A DNA stretch of 64,000 nt from Paguma larvata (GCA_030068075.1 CM057841.1:32405030-32469029), one strand, 5' to 3'. Numbered from the stretch's first letter, positions 1-9,849 are shown. Notes: generated by a model not told the origin, from the sequence alone. A program made the numbers and translations.

Positions 1-344
1 GGCTAAGCCCACGGGGCCCCACGGCGTGGCTCTCCTTCCCCGGCTGGCCCATTCGATTCCCGAACGTGCTTCCATGCCGGGTGCGCTGGCTCTTGTAGTT
101 AATGACATTATGACAGTATTACAGAAGCCGCTGAGGCGGGAGTGCAAAACCGCGGAGACGAACGCTTCGGAAAGTCTCAGGGAAGAGCGTGCTGTCCAAA
201 CGAGGAGGGAACCGAAGAGTGAGGACGGGCTGCGGCAGTTGGAAATGCCTAGACAGATTTTGCGTTCACGTGGCTGGGCGCGTGCGCTGAAAGTCTCACC
301 CCACACTGCGGAACATTGGAAATCATACCTGGAATCGTTCACGG
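1..344. other. Unassigned non-repetitive GC-rich sequence
   Basis: I recognise no repeat family, splice-flanked exon or RNA gene here. The 108-codon open frame starting at base 26 resembles no protein I know and runs into the target site of the next SINE, so I treat it as chance. Confidence 0.5.
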
Positions 345-361
345 AAGAATGATTACGCGGA

Positions 362-540
362 GGGGCGCCTGGGTGGCTCGGGTCATGATCTCGCGGTCCG
401 TGACTTTGAGCCCCGCGTCGGGCTCTGTGCCGACAGCTCAGAGCCTGGAGCCTGCTTCGGATTCTGTGTCTCCCTCTCTCTCTGCCCCTCTCCTGCTTGT
501 GCTCTGTTTCTGTCTGTCTCTCAAAAATAAATAAAAATTA
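362..540 (+). mobile_element. Feliform tRNA-Lys SINE (SINEC_Fc type), outer copy, internally deleted
   Basis: The copy opens with GGGGCGCCTGGGTGGCTC and continues with the typical body (GGTCATGATCTCGCGGTCCG, GAGCCTGGAGCCTGCTTCGG), a CT-rich stretch and AAAAATAAATAAA. About 29 bases between the two GGCTCAG motifs near the 5' end are missing, as a slip between those repeats would give. Its target-site duplication is 17 bp with two mismatches, AAGAATGATTACGCGGA at 345-361 and AAGAATGATTACAAGGA at 810-826. The element therefore originally reached to 809 and was later split by the inner SINE. Confidence 0.96.
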
Positions 541-776
541 GGGGCGCCGGGTGGCTCAGTTGGTTAAGCATCTGACTTTGGCTCAGGTCATGATCTCCCT
601 GTTTATGGGTTCGAGCCCCACGTCGGGTTCTGTGCTGACAGCTGGAAGCCTGGAGCCTGCTTTAGATATGCTTCTCCCTCTCTCTCTGCTCATCCCCTGT
701 TCGTGCCCTGTCTCTCTCTCCCTCCGTCTCTCTTTCTCTCTCAAAAATAAATAAACATTAAAAAATTTTTTTAATT
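541..776 (+). mobile_element. Feliform SINE, inner copy nested in the tail of the first
   Basis: A near full-length SINE from GGGGCGCCGGGTGGCTCAG through the CT-rich region to AAAAATAAATAAACATT. It sits in the A/T-rich tail of the preceding copy and has its own 9-bp duplication TAAAAATTA at 532-540 and 777-785, inside the 17-bp duplication of the outer copy. It is therefore the younger insertion. Confidence 0.95.
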
Positions 777-874
777 TAAAAATTAAATAAAATATATATA
801 TATATATGAAAGAATGATTACAAGGAACTCCAGTGGGGAGGCTCATGCGCAGAAGAATTGCCTTGGTCCTATAT

Positions 875-880
875 AATAAA

Positions 881-915
<35 letters not shown>

Positions 916-926
916 TGATGATGATA
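875..926 (+). repeat. (AAT)n microsatellite passing into (ATG)n
   Basis: About twelve AAT units are followed by four ATG units and GATAAAG. This is a simple repeat with no associated gene. Confidence 0.95.
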
Positions 927-1300
927 AAGTTTAAAAGTCAATGAATACTCCCTCGTTTATCGAATTGAAGATAAAATGGTTGTGACAGAGAAGAAGATAT
1001 TCTCTCTCATGATTTCACGCTGTCCTTTTTGCTTCCTGGAATTACTGCCCAGCTAATCGTTTAAGACGCTTCTGCTATTCCTCTCCAGGTCCGCGGGGCT
1101 AAGATTGCTAGCCTATCGCACAGGTGAGAACCCAGACACCATGCGGCACAAAATGGCTTATCCTCGAGCTCGGGCTGATGAAGGGTCGGCTGGATCCAGC
1201 TCCTTTGCCGCCTCCTCTGGAGACAATCCTAAGATGGTGCCCAAGATTCCTAGCTGCCCCCCCTTGTAATGAGGTTTCTACTCATCGTACCACGAGTTCA
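927..1300. other. Unassigned sequence
   Basis: Moderately AT-rich to 1,080 and mixed afterwards. I recognise no repeat family or exon. Part of 1,100-1,300 may belong to the degraded LTR-like element that follows. Confidence 0.35.
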
Positions 1301-1309
1301 CTAACATGA

Positions 1310-1645
1310 GATTAACCTGGGTGGGCCTGGCCCAATCAGGTGACGGCGAGGGTCCTAGAGTCCTTTGGCTTGCTGGCCTTGAAGGAGATGAAAGCCACCA
1401 TGAGCTCTGCAGCGTCACGGCACCAAATTCTCGCAACGACCGGAATGATCTGGGAAGGGGGCCTTGAGGGTGAAACTAGACCCAGCCCCGCCAGCACTCG
1501 ACAGGGTCTCACGAGACCTCCGCTAACCTGTGCCCGGACTCCTGACTCCCAGAAACTGTGAGGATGGCCCATGTGTATTGCGTTAAGCTGACAAGCTGGT
1601 GGCCATCTGTCACATGGTGACGGGACGGCGACGCGGCCCTGAGGA
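1310..1645 (+). mobile_element. Ancient LTR-like remnant (MaLR/ERVL type, family not assigned)
   Basis: GTGGGCCTGGCCCAATCAGG, then a 'CTTGCTGGCCTTGAAG' block, and near the end GACTCCTGACTCCCAGAAAC and TGTGTATTGCGTTAAGC. These match, in order, landmarks of old mammalian LTRs: the 'gtgggcctgacctaatcagg' block and the 'ataaatgtgtgttgttttaagcc' 3' end. The last part is degraded. A second copy with the same first block lies at 16,548-17,100. No coding remains. Confidence 0.55.
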
Positions 1646-1759
1646 CCCCCAAATCCAGCAGTGCTGTCCTCCGGCCTTCTTGCCCGATGGAACTTTCCAG
1701 CCCTGGGAGCCGGCGAGCTGTCCTTGCGAGGATACACTCCTTCAAGGTGACTTCTTACT

Positions 1760-2130
1760 TCCGGAGTGATGTCTTGCTTTCATTCCGGGCAAATTAATTT
1801 CCCATATGCGATTCAGTTTAAGTAAATTATTAGGAAGGAGGGCTCCTGCCTCCTTCCCACGCCAGAAGAGGGGCCCTTGCGTTCGCTTCTGTGTTTGAAT
1901 TAAACATCAATAAAGTGGCCCGTAATTAGGGTTCCTTCGGATGGAGCTTTTGTAAATTTCATACTCTGCTAAGATCCTCCCCGGCCTGATCCATTTACTT
2001 TTTTCCGAGGTGTCGGGGTCCCTCGCACCCTCCGCTCCGACACGGACGCAGCCTCTAATTGCCAGTCCCCGCTCAGCCCCTGGGCCCTGCCTTTAAAAAT
2101 GAAAGTGCCTGAAAAGGAACCACTTGGAAC
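1760..2130. promoter_or_regulatory. Candidate conserved non-coding element (AT-rich, homeodomain-type sites)
   Basis: An AT-rich island in GC-rich DNA, resembling no repeat I know. Sites seen are AAATTAATTT (1,791-1,800), AAATTATTAGG (about 1,824-1,834), GAATTAAACATCAATAAAG (about 1,897-1,915) and GTAATTAGG (about 1,922-1,930). It also holds a perfect 9-bp inverted repeat, GGAAGGAGG (1,833-1,841) with CCTCCTTCC (1,849-1,857). A regulatory role is inferred from composition and motifs only. Confidence 0.4.
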
Positions 2131-2834
2131 CACTTATTAGCTGCTCCGGGTGTCTCGCGGCCCCTCCGGGGAGCCGGGAGGTCTCGGGCCTTCTCACCAG
2201 ACTGCACGGTGAAGGCAGAGGCGGGCCTTTATTTGTTTTGTCACCCCCCGGTTTGTAGCCTGACGCCCCGGCAGGTCACTGGTGCACGGCAGAGGACAGC
2301 GGGAGGAAGGCAGGGAGGGGAGAGGGAATGGAAGGGGGGGGCAGGTGACACCCTCGTGACCTGTGTAACCAGGCGCCCTGGACGCCTCCCCACCCCTCCC
2401 CGGGGTCACGGCAGACCCGCCCGGCCTCTCTGCCAGCTCGCTGGCCTCTCTACTAGACAGCTACTTCCTGGTCGGCGGTGTCTCCAGGTCACCTCCCGAA
2501 TGACCTTGCGCTCGGCCGTGTCCTGCCCGTCTCATGCTGGGGTGAGCATCGCTGCGTCCGTCCCGTCCCTTGTTCCTTCTGGGCTCAGGCGAGGCTTCAG
2601 AATCCTTCTCTCCCCAAAGCTCCGGGCCGCCGTGCGGGGTCACGCCGTGGAGCAGCGAGCGAGCCCTCGATCTGAAAAATCTGCAAACTCCGCCCCTGAC
2701 CTCCTCTCACGGGGTCGGTGGCAGCCGCTGTCCCGACGCGGCGCTCTCACAGACTCCCTGATTGCGAGGGGGACCAAGCCAGCACACTTGATGACCAAAG
2801 GCGGACGGTGCAGAAAAACGACGAGGGCTCACAG
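2131..2834. other. Unassigned GC-rich sequence
   Basis: GC- and CpG-rich sequence without a repeat I can name. The 239-codon frame at 2,209-2,928 crosses into a MIR, overlaps competing frames on both strands and resembles no known domain. I do not call it a gene. Confidence 0.45.
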
Positions 2835-3300
2835 ATGTCAAAATAGCGACTCTGCGCCGGGCACGGTTCTAGGCAACTCCACGCCGAATAATACAGTTAA
2901 TCCTCGTGGGATTAACGTTAGGGGGTAGATGGTTTCCTGAGTCATTTTTTTTTTTAACATTTATTTATTTTTGAGAGACTTAGAGACAGAGTGTGAGCCG
3001 GGGAAGGGCAGAGAGAGAGGCAGACACAGAATCCGAAGCAGGCTCCAGGCTCCGAGCCGTCAGCACAGAGCCCGACGCGGGGCTCCAACTCACAGACCGT
3101 GAGATCATGACCTGAGCTGAAGCTGGCCGCTTAACCGACTGAGCCACCCAGGCGCCCCTCCTGATCCGTTTTTAAATTGGAAAACCAAGGCACAGATAAG
3201 TTGGGTTACTCGTTGAGGGTCACACAGCTTGTCTGTGGGGGAACATAGATTCAGAGCCCGGTTGTCCCTAAGCGGTACGGCCTCTGATGATTAAAGGGAC
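2835..3300 (-). mobile_element. MIR SINE, split by a younger SINE
   Basis: The left part (2,835-2,940) reads 'gcgccgggcacggttctaggca...taatcctcgtggga'. The right part (3,159-3,300) reads 'aaaaccaaggcacagataagttgggttactcg...ggtcacacagctt...'. Together they give the reverse complement of a MIR, with the tRNA-related end to the right. The feliform SINE at 2,944-3,158 lies in the gap. Confidence 0.85.
2944..3158 (-). mobile_element. Feliform SINE inserted into a MIR
   Basis: T-rich tail complement at the left, then CATTTATTTATTTTTGAGAG, GAAGCAGGCTCCAGGCTCCG and finally GAGCCACCCAGGCGCCCC, so it is full-length in reverse orientation. Flanks TCCTGAGTCATTTT (from 2,935) and TCCTGATCCGTTTT (from 3,159) form an imperfect target-site duplication. 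Confidence 0.96.
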
Positions 3301-3544
3301 GGAGCTTCTCGGCACACCTTAGGTTACCGGCCAGCGCGCCCCGCTAAAGCGCAGTGCAGCCTGGGAGGGCCCGGATGAGGGAGCACACCGGCCGCTCTGA
3401 CCGACTTGGGGGGGACGGCTCGGAGGACCGGCCCCGCGCAGTGGAACCCTCACCGTGGCCGGAGGCTGGCCTTCCCAGAGGCCCCCAGGCTGGTGTCCGG
3501 AAGACAGGGGCGCTGGGCCCCGGCTGGGGACTGGTGGGCCCGCG

Positions 3545-3690
3545 GCAGCTGTGACCTGGAGGAAGTTACCGAACCTCTCTGAGCTGCCGATGGTTCATCT
3601 AGAAAATGAAGCAACGGGCAGGTCCCGCCCTAAAGGGCTCTTCTGGAAGGAGCCGATGTGTGCGAAGTGTTGGGAGGAGGTCGCACGACG
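3545..3690 (+). mobile_element. MIR fragment
   Basis: 'gctgtgacctggaggaagttaccgaacctctctgagctgc' followed by 'atctagaaaatgaagc' matches the MIR core (tgtgaccttgggcaagttacttaacctctctgagcc ... atctgtaaaatggg). It is truncated on both sides. Confidence 0.75.
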
Positions 3691-3840
3691 TGGTCACTCT
3701 CTTTTGCCGTCACTGCATTTAATCCTCCCGGTGGTTCTGGGAGACGCTGTGATTATCCCCGTGTCGTGGAGATGGCAGCCGAGGCACTTGAAGTTAGGCC
3801 TTCGGCCCAAAGCCGGTGCCCGGAGGGGCTGGGCTTGACT
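3691..3840 (-). mobile_element. MIR fragment, opposite orientation
   Basis: 'cactgcatttaatcctcccggtggttctgggagacgctgtgattatccccgtgtc...gaggcacttgaagttaggc' is a reverse-complement MIR core. It abuts the plus-strand MIR at 3,545-3,690, so the two form a head-to-head pair. Confidence 0.7.
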
Positions 3841-3849
3841 GGCAGGCCT

Positions 3850-5535
3850 GCCCGCAGCCTGCGGACATAGGACCAGGCTTCCTTATCTTGTGGTCATCTG
3901 GGGGCGAAGGTAGCGGGCCTCAGGATTATGAGCAAGTACAGGGGCTGCGAATCGTTTCTGCTCAGAGATCTGCTAGTCGGTGAGGACCGCGCAGCCGCCG
4001 GGAGCTCAAGAAACATATAGAATGACTCTGGCGACTTGGTTTGTCCTAGGTACGTGAAACCCACCTCCAGCGCTAGTCCAGGCAGTGCCTTTGTAAGAAT
4101 TAGATAACACCTTCCCGACCTTTGGGAAGGACTCCGGGACGGATCTTAGCCCCCGCTTTTTCCCCTCGGCCAAGAACCTTTCGGCAGTGCGCAGCCCGCG
4201 CAGCTGTACACGGCAGCTTTGACATTCTACCCTCAGTGCCTTCTTCCTTGGGCTGAGCACGGCAGGCCCTGGAGAACTTACAAGAAAGCGGTCATCCCTG
4301 GGTCGGCGTTGGGCACAGAGAGATTTCACCTTGCGTCGTGAGGATCTCCACTCAAAGAGGCTGGATGTAGACAGGGGCTACGGCAGGAAGCGGCAAGGGG
4401 AGATCACTGCTGCTCTCTGTGGGCCCGGTCGCCACTCTGAGGACTCAAGCAGGAGCCCCTCCTTGAGGGTCCAGGTGGATCTGGGCGGGTCCGGGCTGGC
4501 TACGGAGGTACCCCTCCCGGGCTCAGGGTCCCAGGCCCACCACTCCTATTCTATCCCGCGCTGAAGGACCCACGGACGCTTCCCAAGCCCCTTCTCAATC
4601 AGAGCCCCGCGGTCAGAGCACGAGACGTCCAAAGCGGCCGAGGAATCGGGAAGTCTAGGCTGGGCACCCGCCATCCCACTACCCACAGGCTGGCAACTTC
4701 TCTGGGTCTCATTGCAGGCAGCCAGAAGACAAAGCCGAGCATCACTGTGGGGACACGGCTTGGCATAACTCGCGCGTTCCAGAATACTTGCGGGCTCTAG
4801 CGGAGCCGGAGGCCAGAGGCTTCAGCTCTCCGTTCCAGCGCACGACGGCCACCTGCCGGCCCTTCCCCAAAGCCCCTGGGTGGGACTCCAGGCCGGAAGC
4901 TGGCTCTGGACCTCTCACTCTTCCCAGGGTGACTCCGGCTAAAAATGCATCTCCTCATTCTGGAGGTGGAGAGGGGGGCGGGCGGAGACACGGCTGGGCT
5001 GTTCCTGCTTGGAATCTCACCTTGGTGTCCACGGTGCCTCCCCACGCTGAGTAACCAAAGGGGCGGCTGTGACCGTGGCCGAGCTCTCGTCTCTCCACCC
5101 CAGAGCCGCCCTCCTCGCCCCGGCTTTGTGAGGCCGCGATTCTTCACCGCGGAAAGAGCATTTTCTGTCCCAGGGCGGCAGCCGAGCCCAGGTGGCAAAT
5201 CTCTCATTCTCACAGCGCCCCTGGACGCACAGCACCAGCTGCCGGCGCCCCCTGGCCAGCCGTCTGGCTCCTGGGCCTGCAGAGTCCCTCCCCCAAGCTC
5301 AGAGACACCAGTGACCGCCGACGGGTGCCCCGCCTCAAAGGTGTGGATCTCAGCCCCAAGGTGCTTTGTGCCTCTAAGCTTCTACATTTTAATAATTCCC
5401 TGCTTTCCTAGCTCCGGGGTTGGTAGTCACGTCCCGCGGTCGCCAAGCGTATGAAACCTTTGAGGGTTTTACCTTTTCAGTTCGCATCCCTGGTTAACAA
5501 TTCCTTATGTTAAATTCCTTCTGTTCGAGGTACCT
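3850..5535. other. Unassigned GC-rich sequence
   Basis: No repeat, RNA gene or exon that I can support. Open frames on both strands at 4,788-5,454 overlap one another, which is typical of GC-rich sequence with few stops. No domain is recognisable. Confidence 0.4.
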
Positions 5536-5599
5536 GGTTTCTGTCTCCTAACTGGCCCCTGACAGAGACGCACCCCTAGGCTTTTATCTTCTCTACTTT

Positions 5600-5925
5600 C
5601 TCCCTGACCCACGTCTCCATCTTGGCATGGGTACATCCGCCCCACTCTTCCGAACCCGACTTCAGTGCCGCTTCCTCCAGGAAGACCTCTGGGTCTTCTC
5701 CGATTGCGAGGCATCTCTCTCCGCCCTGAGCTTTCTGACACTTCGCTCGTCTTAGGGCACTGGCCACTTCCTACTGTGTGTCCTCACAACTGGTGCATGG
5801 GTCTAACCTACACTGTTCTCCTGGGCTCCCCGAGTCTGAGATTCTTTGTCTTACTGTCTTTGGCGTCTTCCCAGGCCCAACACAGTGCCGGGCTCTGTAA
5901 ATATTTGTTGAATAAATGAATAATA
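5600..5925 (+). mobile_element. L2 LINE 3' end
   Basis: 'cgcttcctccaggaagacctctggg' matches the L2 3' region (cctccaggaagccttccctg). The terminus 'ggcccaacacagtgccgggctctgtaaatatttgttgaataaatgaa' matches the L2 end (agcacagtgcctggcacatagtaggcgctcaataaatgtttgttgaatgaatg). Non-coding fossil. Confidence 0.85.
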
Positions 5926-6654
5926 ACTTCTAAATTCTGTCGCACTTTGTCCCCAAATAACAGAGTTTAAGAAAATGGAAACGATCCTTAAGACATTACT
6001 CCCCTGTCTCCAGGCATTGGGACGCCCTCGTTGTCTGTTTCCTCCTGTTCCCCATCACCTGCTAGGTAGGAGCGGGGGTCATTGTACACGCACACCGCCT
6101 CATAGAAGCAAACATGCACGCACGCATAATCAGATGCGAACATACAACCAAAACACCACCTAAGTTATACTTTAATTACATTTTCTCATCTTTCCGCTCT
6201 TGCTTTTTAAAGACAGAAGATCTCAAGGAAAAGCCTTTGTTTTGCTGATGGAATGGGTGAGATCACAGGCTGAGGAAACCTAAGAGAGGGATAAACTCTG
6301 CTTCTGAGCTTTGGGGGTGTCTAGGAAAAGGGGGGTGCAGTGAGGAAGACAGGGAGGGGAGATCTTGCTGACAGGAGAGGCCAGCGAGGGAGGGGGAAGG
6401 AAAAGGTGAGGCGACCCCGCAAGGCACTTGGGAAGAAGGCAGAGGTGTTTAAAGTGGCTTTCGAAGAAATCCGGGGTGCAAAACAGGAGGTAAAGCCTCG
6501 TCTGCAGGTCTCCCGGAAGCCCGCGGTGAAATGTACATAGTTCCCTGATGTTTTGGAGGTGCGTGGTCTTGTGATTTGTTTTGTGGATACAGTGACATTT
6601 AGGACTTACTTTGGGAGGAGCGGTGAGCGGTGAGCGGAGAGCGCGGCTGGCCCA
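5926..6654. other. Unassigned sequence with a purine-rich stretch
   Basis: 6,300-6,420 is strongly purine-rich on the plus strand (GGGGAGATC, GGGAGGGGGAAGGAAAAGG). I recognise no gene or named repeat. Confidence 0.4.
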
Positions 6655-7465
6655 AACATGCAGCGATCACACGTGTGTGAGCACAGACATACCCGCTCAG
6701 GTCCACGCGCCCGTTCACACATGACAGACTCGCATGAGCACCCGCGATCACACGCGCGGCCACGTGTACTATGTGCGCACGCCGCTAGGCACGTCACACG
6801 GCACGGATGGACACGTGCACCACACACGTGCACCGACGCACAGGGCATACACGCACGCATCCGTAACCACACAGGCCACATGTGCACGTGGACGCACCCG
6901 TGCCTGCCACACACGCACCGCGCAGGGATTCGCCGATACCCCCTGTGCAGGAACGGCCGCCCACGGGCGCACCCCCTGCGTACGCCCACGGGCACGCCCA
7001 AGATATGTCGTAAACGCTGGACCACCAGGCCTCACGGCTCGAGCGCATCGGCAAGCACAGGCCAGCACGCGTGCGCGGCCTATGCGCGCACGCGCGCACA
7101 CGAATGCGCCGCTGCACACCTACGCGCGCACAGGCCGCGCGCCCCGGAGCAGATGCACCCGCGGAGGCGCGCGCACACCAGTGGGTGTTCACCGTGCGCC
7201 CGCGCGTTCACGCCCGCGCGCATCGCATATGCGCACAATCGCGCACCGCATCCCGCGTGCACACAAGCCTACAGACCGCAACGCGTATGCGAGCAAGGGC
7301 ACTCTGTGCACCCCCGGAGGGGACCCAGAGGCACGCGCAGCTGCACACACACACGCGCGCACACAGGGCCTGTGTGCAGGTGCACGCACCGACGCACTGT
7401 GTGCATGCACGCGCGCACACGCCCGCCTAACCACCCGGGGCACGCGCGCACGCAGGCCCCCGCCG
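6655..7465. repeat. CACG/CGCG-rich alternating purine-pyrimidine tract
   Basis: About 800 bp built of degenerate CACACG, CACGCG and GCGCAC words with almost no ordered long unit, e.g. TATGCGCGCACGCGCGCACA around 7,081-7,100. The composition removes stops in several frames, which explains the overlapping 100-366-codon frames on both strands. Such sequence favours left-handed Z-DNA. It runs directly into the CpG island at 7,470. Confidence 0.85.
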
Positions 7466-7816
7466 GGCCCGCCGTAATCGTTCCCAGCCCCGGAGTCTGG
7501 CAAATCGCTCTTGTGGGGCGTCGGCCGCCGCCCCTGATTAATCCCATCTTTTCCCGCGCCCCGAGCGCCACCGACGCCATCCCCCACCCCCCGCCCCCCA
7601 AACCGCGGGGCCCGGCCAGGGACGGGGTGGGAGGGAGGCCGGCGGGGGGCCCATCCCCAGCCCGGGCCCGTCATCAAAAGGCAGCTTTCCGCGCCGGGCA
7701 CCTGTTTGCGGGGCCGCGCCTCCGCCCGCCGCCGTGTTTTATCTCCGCGCCGCGGTGAATAATTCATGGCCCCGGGTCTGCTTCGCAGTCAAACGCGCCG
7801 CGTTGCGTCCGGCGCC

Positions 7817-7843
7817 GCAGCCGCCGCCGCCGCCGCCGCCCGC
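7817..7843 (+). repeat. (GCC)n trinucleotide run
   Basis: About eight GCC units inside the CpG island, ending GCCCGCCGGCC. A similar (CCG)n run lies at about 8,121-8,141. Confidence 0.9.
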
Positions 7844-8120
7844 CGGCCGCTGTGATTTATTATTTACCAGCGCGCGGCCCGCGCCGTGTAAGGTGAGCAT
7901 TGTGGCTGCTCGCAGAACTGTTACAATCTGGCCTCGTTAGTGGCCTTTCTTGCCGCCTCTCCAAACGGCGGCCCCGCTTATTGATTTTGCCGCGGAGCCT
8001 CCGCCTCGAAATCCCAGCGCTGCTGCTCTCAAAGCTGCGGCGCTAAAGTCGGGCCGGGCCCTTCTTCTCCGGAACGAGAACGCGTGTTCCGAGGCGCCGC
8101 CGCCTTTCATCCATTGTGTC

Positions 8121-8141
8121 TCCGCCGCCGCCGCCGCCGCG
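8121..8141 (+). repeat. (CCG)n trinucleotide run
   Basis: Six to seven CCG units after GTGTCT, followed by CGGCCCCCATTAG. It is the second such run in this CpG island. Confidence 0.9.
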
Positions 8142-8337
8142 GCCCCCATTAGTGCGGGCCCCTCGGCTCCCTCCCTCCCTTCCTGGAGACCCGGGGCTTT
8201 TCTGAAGCCAGGCCCTGGGGGGCGGGGGCGGGGGGAGGCGGAGGGGCTTTCAAGGTGGCAGCCGAGGTGGATGGAGCCGGCCTGGGAGAAGAAGTTTTCC
8301 TGCCTTGGAAGTTTTCAAACGCGGAGGCGCTGCTCCG

Positions 8338-8358
8338 GAGAGAGAGAGAGAGAGAGAG
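8338..8358 (+). repeat. (GA)n microsatellite
   Basis: About ten GA units at the downstream shoulder of the CpG island. Confidence 0.9.
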
Positions 8359-8569
8359 GGTGGGCCGGCGTCTGGCTCTCCATGCTGCGGTGGGGACAGC
8401 CTCTGGAGGGCTCTTAAGAAGGGAAGGCGGGAAGGCGTGGGGGTGCCCGCGAAGTGCCAGGCCCTCGCTGGGACTGTCGGCTTCACGCAGTGCTCAGCAC
8501 GATCGATCTCATCGAGAAAGCGAGAGAGCTCCTAGCAGGAGGCGGCTCTGGGACTGGAACCCGAGGCCC

Positions 8570-8850
8570 ACTGACCTCCTAAATGCCTTTGGCCGCTGGG
8601 ACAAAATCCTGCAGACTGGGCCGCTTCTCGGCAGTAGAAATTTCTTTCTCCTAGTTCTGGAAGCTGGACGTTCAAGATCAAGGTTGGGTTCTGGGAAGGC
8701 TCCCCTTCCATGTTTGCCAGCTTCTTGCTCGGTCTTCCCAAGATGGAAGGCGAGCGAGCTCCCTGGGGGCTTTTTAATAAGGGCACTAATCCCACTCATG
8801 GGGGGCTCCCCTTCATGCCCTGATGGCGGACCACAGCTGCTCCCTTTATC
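8570..8850 (-). mobile_element. MaLR-type (MLT1/MST-like) solo LTR remnant
   Basis: In plus-strand order: 'gctgggacaaaatcctgcagactggg', 'tcctagttctggaagctggacgttcaagatcaagg', 'gggcactaatcccactcatgg', 'gccctgatgg'. These correspond to the reverse complement of MaLR LTRs (agttctggaggctggaagtccaagatcaagg ... gggcactaatcccattcatgagggc). The ends are degraded and there is no coding sequence. Confidence 0.7.
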
Positions 8851-9080
8851 CGCCCCGAAATGCCTGAGTCTCGGCTGAATTGGGACGGGGGCCTGGGAAG
8901 CTTGTCAGGCCCTTGATGTCTCTCCATGGTCACCTCCCCCCTGTATGACCTTCGGGAGGTAGAAGAGACTTCTAATCATCTAACCTCATGCCCATGCCGC
9001 AGATAAGTGCTTGGGGGCCTCCAAAGAAAAGAGAGTCACTCGAGGTACCACAGAACATTAGTGAATCTCATGTTTGATTC
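8851..9080. other. Unassigned sequence
   Basis: Ordinary mixed-composition sequence between the LTR remnant and the next SINE. No feature is seen. Confidence 0.4.
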
Positions 9081-9092
9081 TGTGCTCATGCT

Positions 9093-9314
9093 GCTGCTTT
9101 TTTTTTTTTTTTTAATGTTTATTTATTTTTGAGAGACAGAATCAGAGCATGAGCAGGGGAGGGGCAGACAGAGGGAGAGACACAGAATCCGAAGCAGGCC
9201 CCAGGCTCTGAGCTATCAGCACAGAGCCCAACACGGGGCTCGAACTCACAGACTGTGAGATCATGACCTGAGCCGAAGTTGGACGCTCAACTGACTGAGC
9301 CACCCAGGCGCCCC
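9093..9314 (-). mobile_element. Feliform SINE with perfect 12-bp target-site duplication
   Basis: T17-like tail complement, then AATGTTTATTTATTTTTGAG, the usual body and a terminal GAGCCACCCAGGCGCCCC. TGTGCTCATGCT occurs at 9,081-9,092 and again at 9,315-9,326, an exact duplication. That, with the full length, points to a fairly young insertion. Confidence 0.98.
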
Positions 9315-9849
9315 TGTGCTCATGCTTCTTACCTTCTCTCCCCCAATTTCCATGTTTGCCTTCAGTCCCGGATGGTGCCAGGAACATACAATGTGTAGGC
9401 AGAGGGCCAGGGGCTGTGTGTCAAAGTGAGAGTCCCTGCCCCACGCCTCTGCCACGCTAGGGACGCGCGCTGGGCCACGTGACCCCGATCTCTCAGCAGC
9501 CTCCCTTCTCCAGATGCTGCCGACTTGCACGTTGTTTGAGCACGAAGTTCTTCAAGTGAAAGAATAAACCATTAGACAACAAAGCGAACCATCGAAAAAG
9601 GCAAATATTAACTCTACTGATAACGAAAAGACATAAAAGAAAGAGCATCCGTCCCGGGATACCGCACGACTCAGCAGGAAGACCACTTCCAAAGTCATGA
9701 TAGCGCGAGTATTCAATGCGATTTCAGCCAGATCTCTGGGGGATGATGCGGGGCAGGAAAAGGTACAAGGCCGGAAGGGTAGGGGATCTCCCGTGAGAAA
9801 TCTAAGCCCTCCGCTTTTGTTGTCGTGGATCAACACAGATACCTAAAAA

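Larger units (their letters stand above)
7470..8330. promoter_or_regulatory. CpG island with embedded AT motifs: candidate promoter
   Basis: Dense CpG with no repeat I recognise. Short AT-rich sites are embedded: CTGATTAATCC (about 7,535), GAATAATTCATGG (about 7,756), GTGATTTATTATTTACC (about 7,852) and CTTATTGATTTTG (about 7,976). SOX-like ATTGTG/ACAAT cores lie at 7,899, 7,923 and 8,113. TAAG|GTGAGC at 7,892/7,893 fits a splice donor, so a non-coding first exon on the plus strand is possible. I see no clear TATA box, as is usual for CpG-island promoters. Promoter activity is inferred. Confidence 0.55.

Noticed and set aside
2209..2928. 239-codon plus-strand frame
   Set aside because: Ends inside a MIR, has competing frames on both strands and no recognisable domain. 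Typical of GC-rich sequence with few stops.
6658..7758. 366-codon plus-strand open frame and overlapping frames on both strands
   Set aside because: They lie in the CACG/CGCG tract, whose composition lacks stop codons in several frames. The peptide is low-complexity His/Arg/Thr with no domain, and competing frames are equally open.
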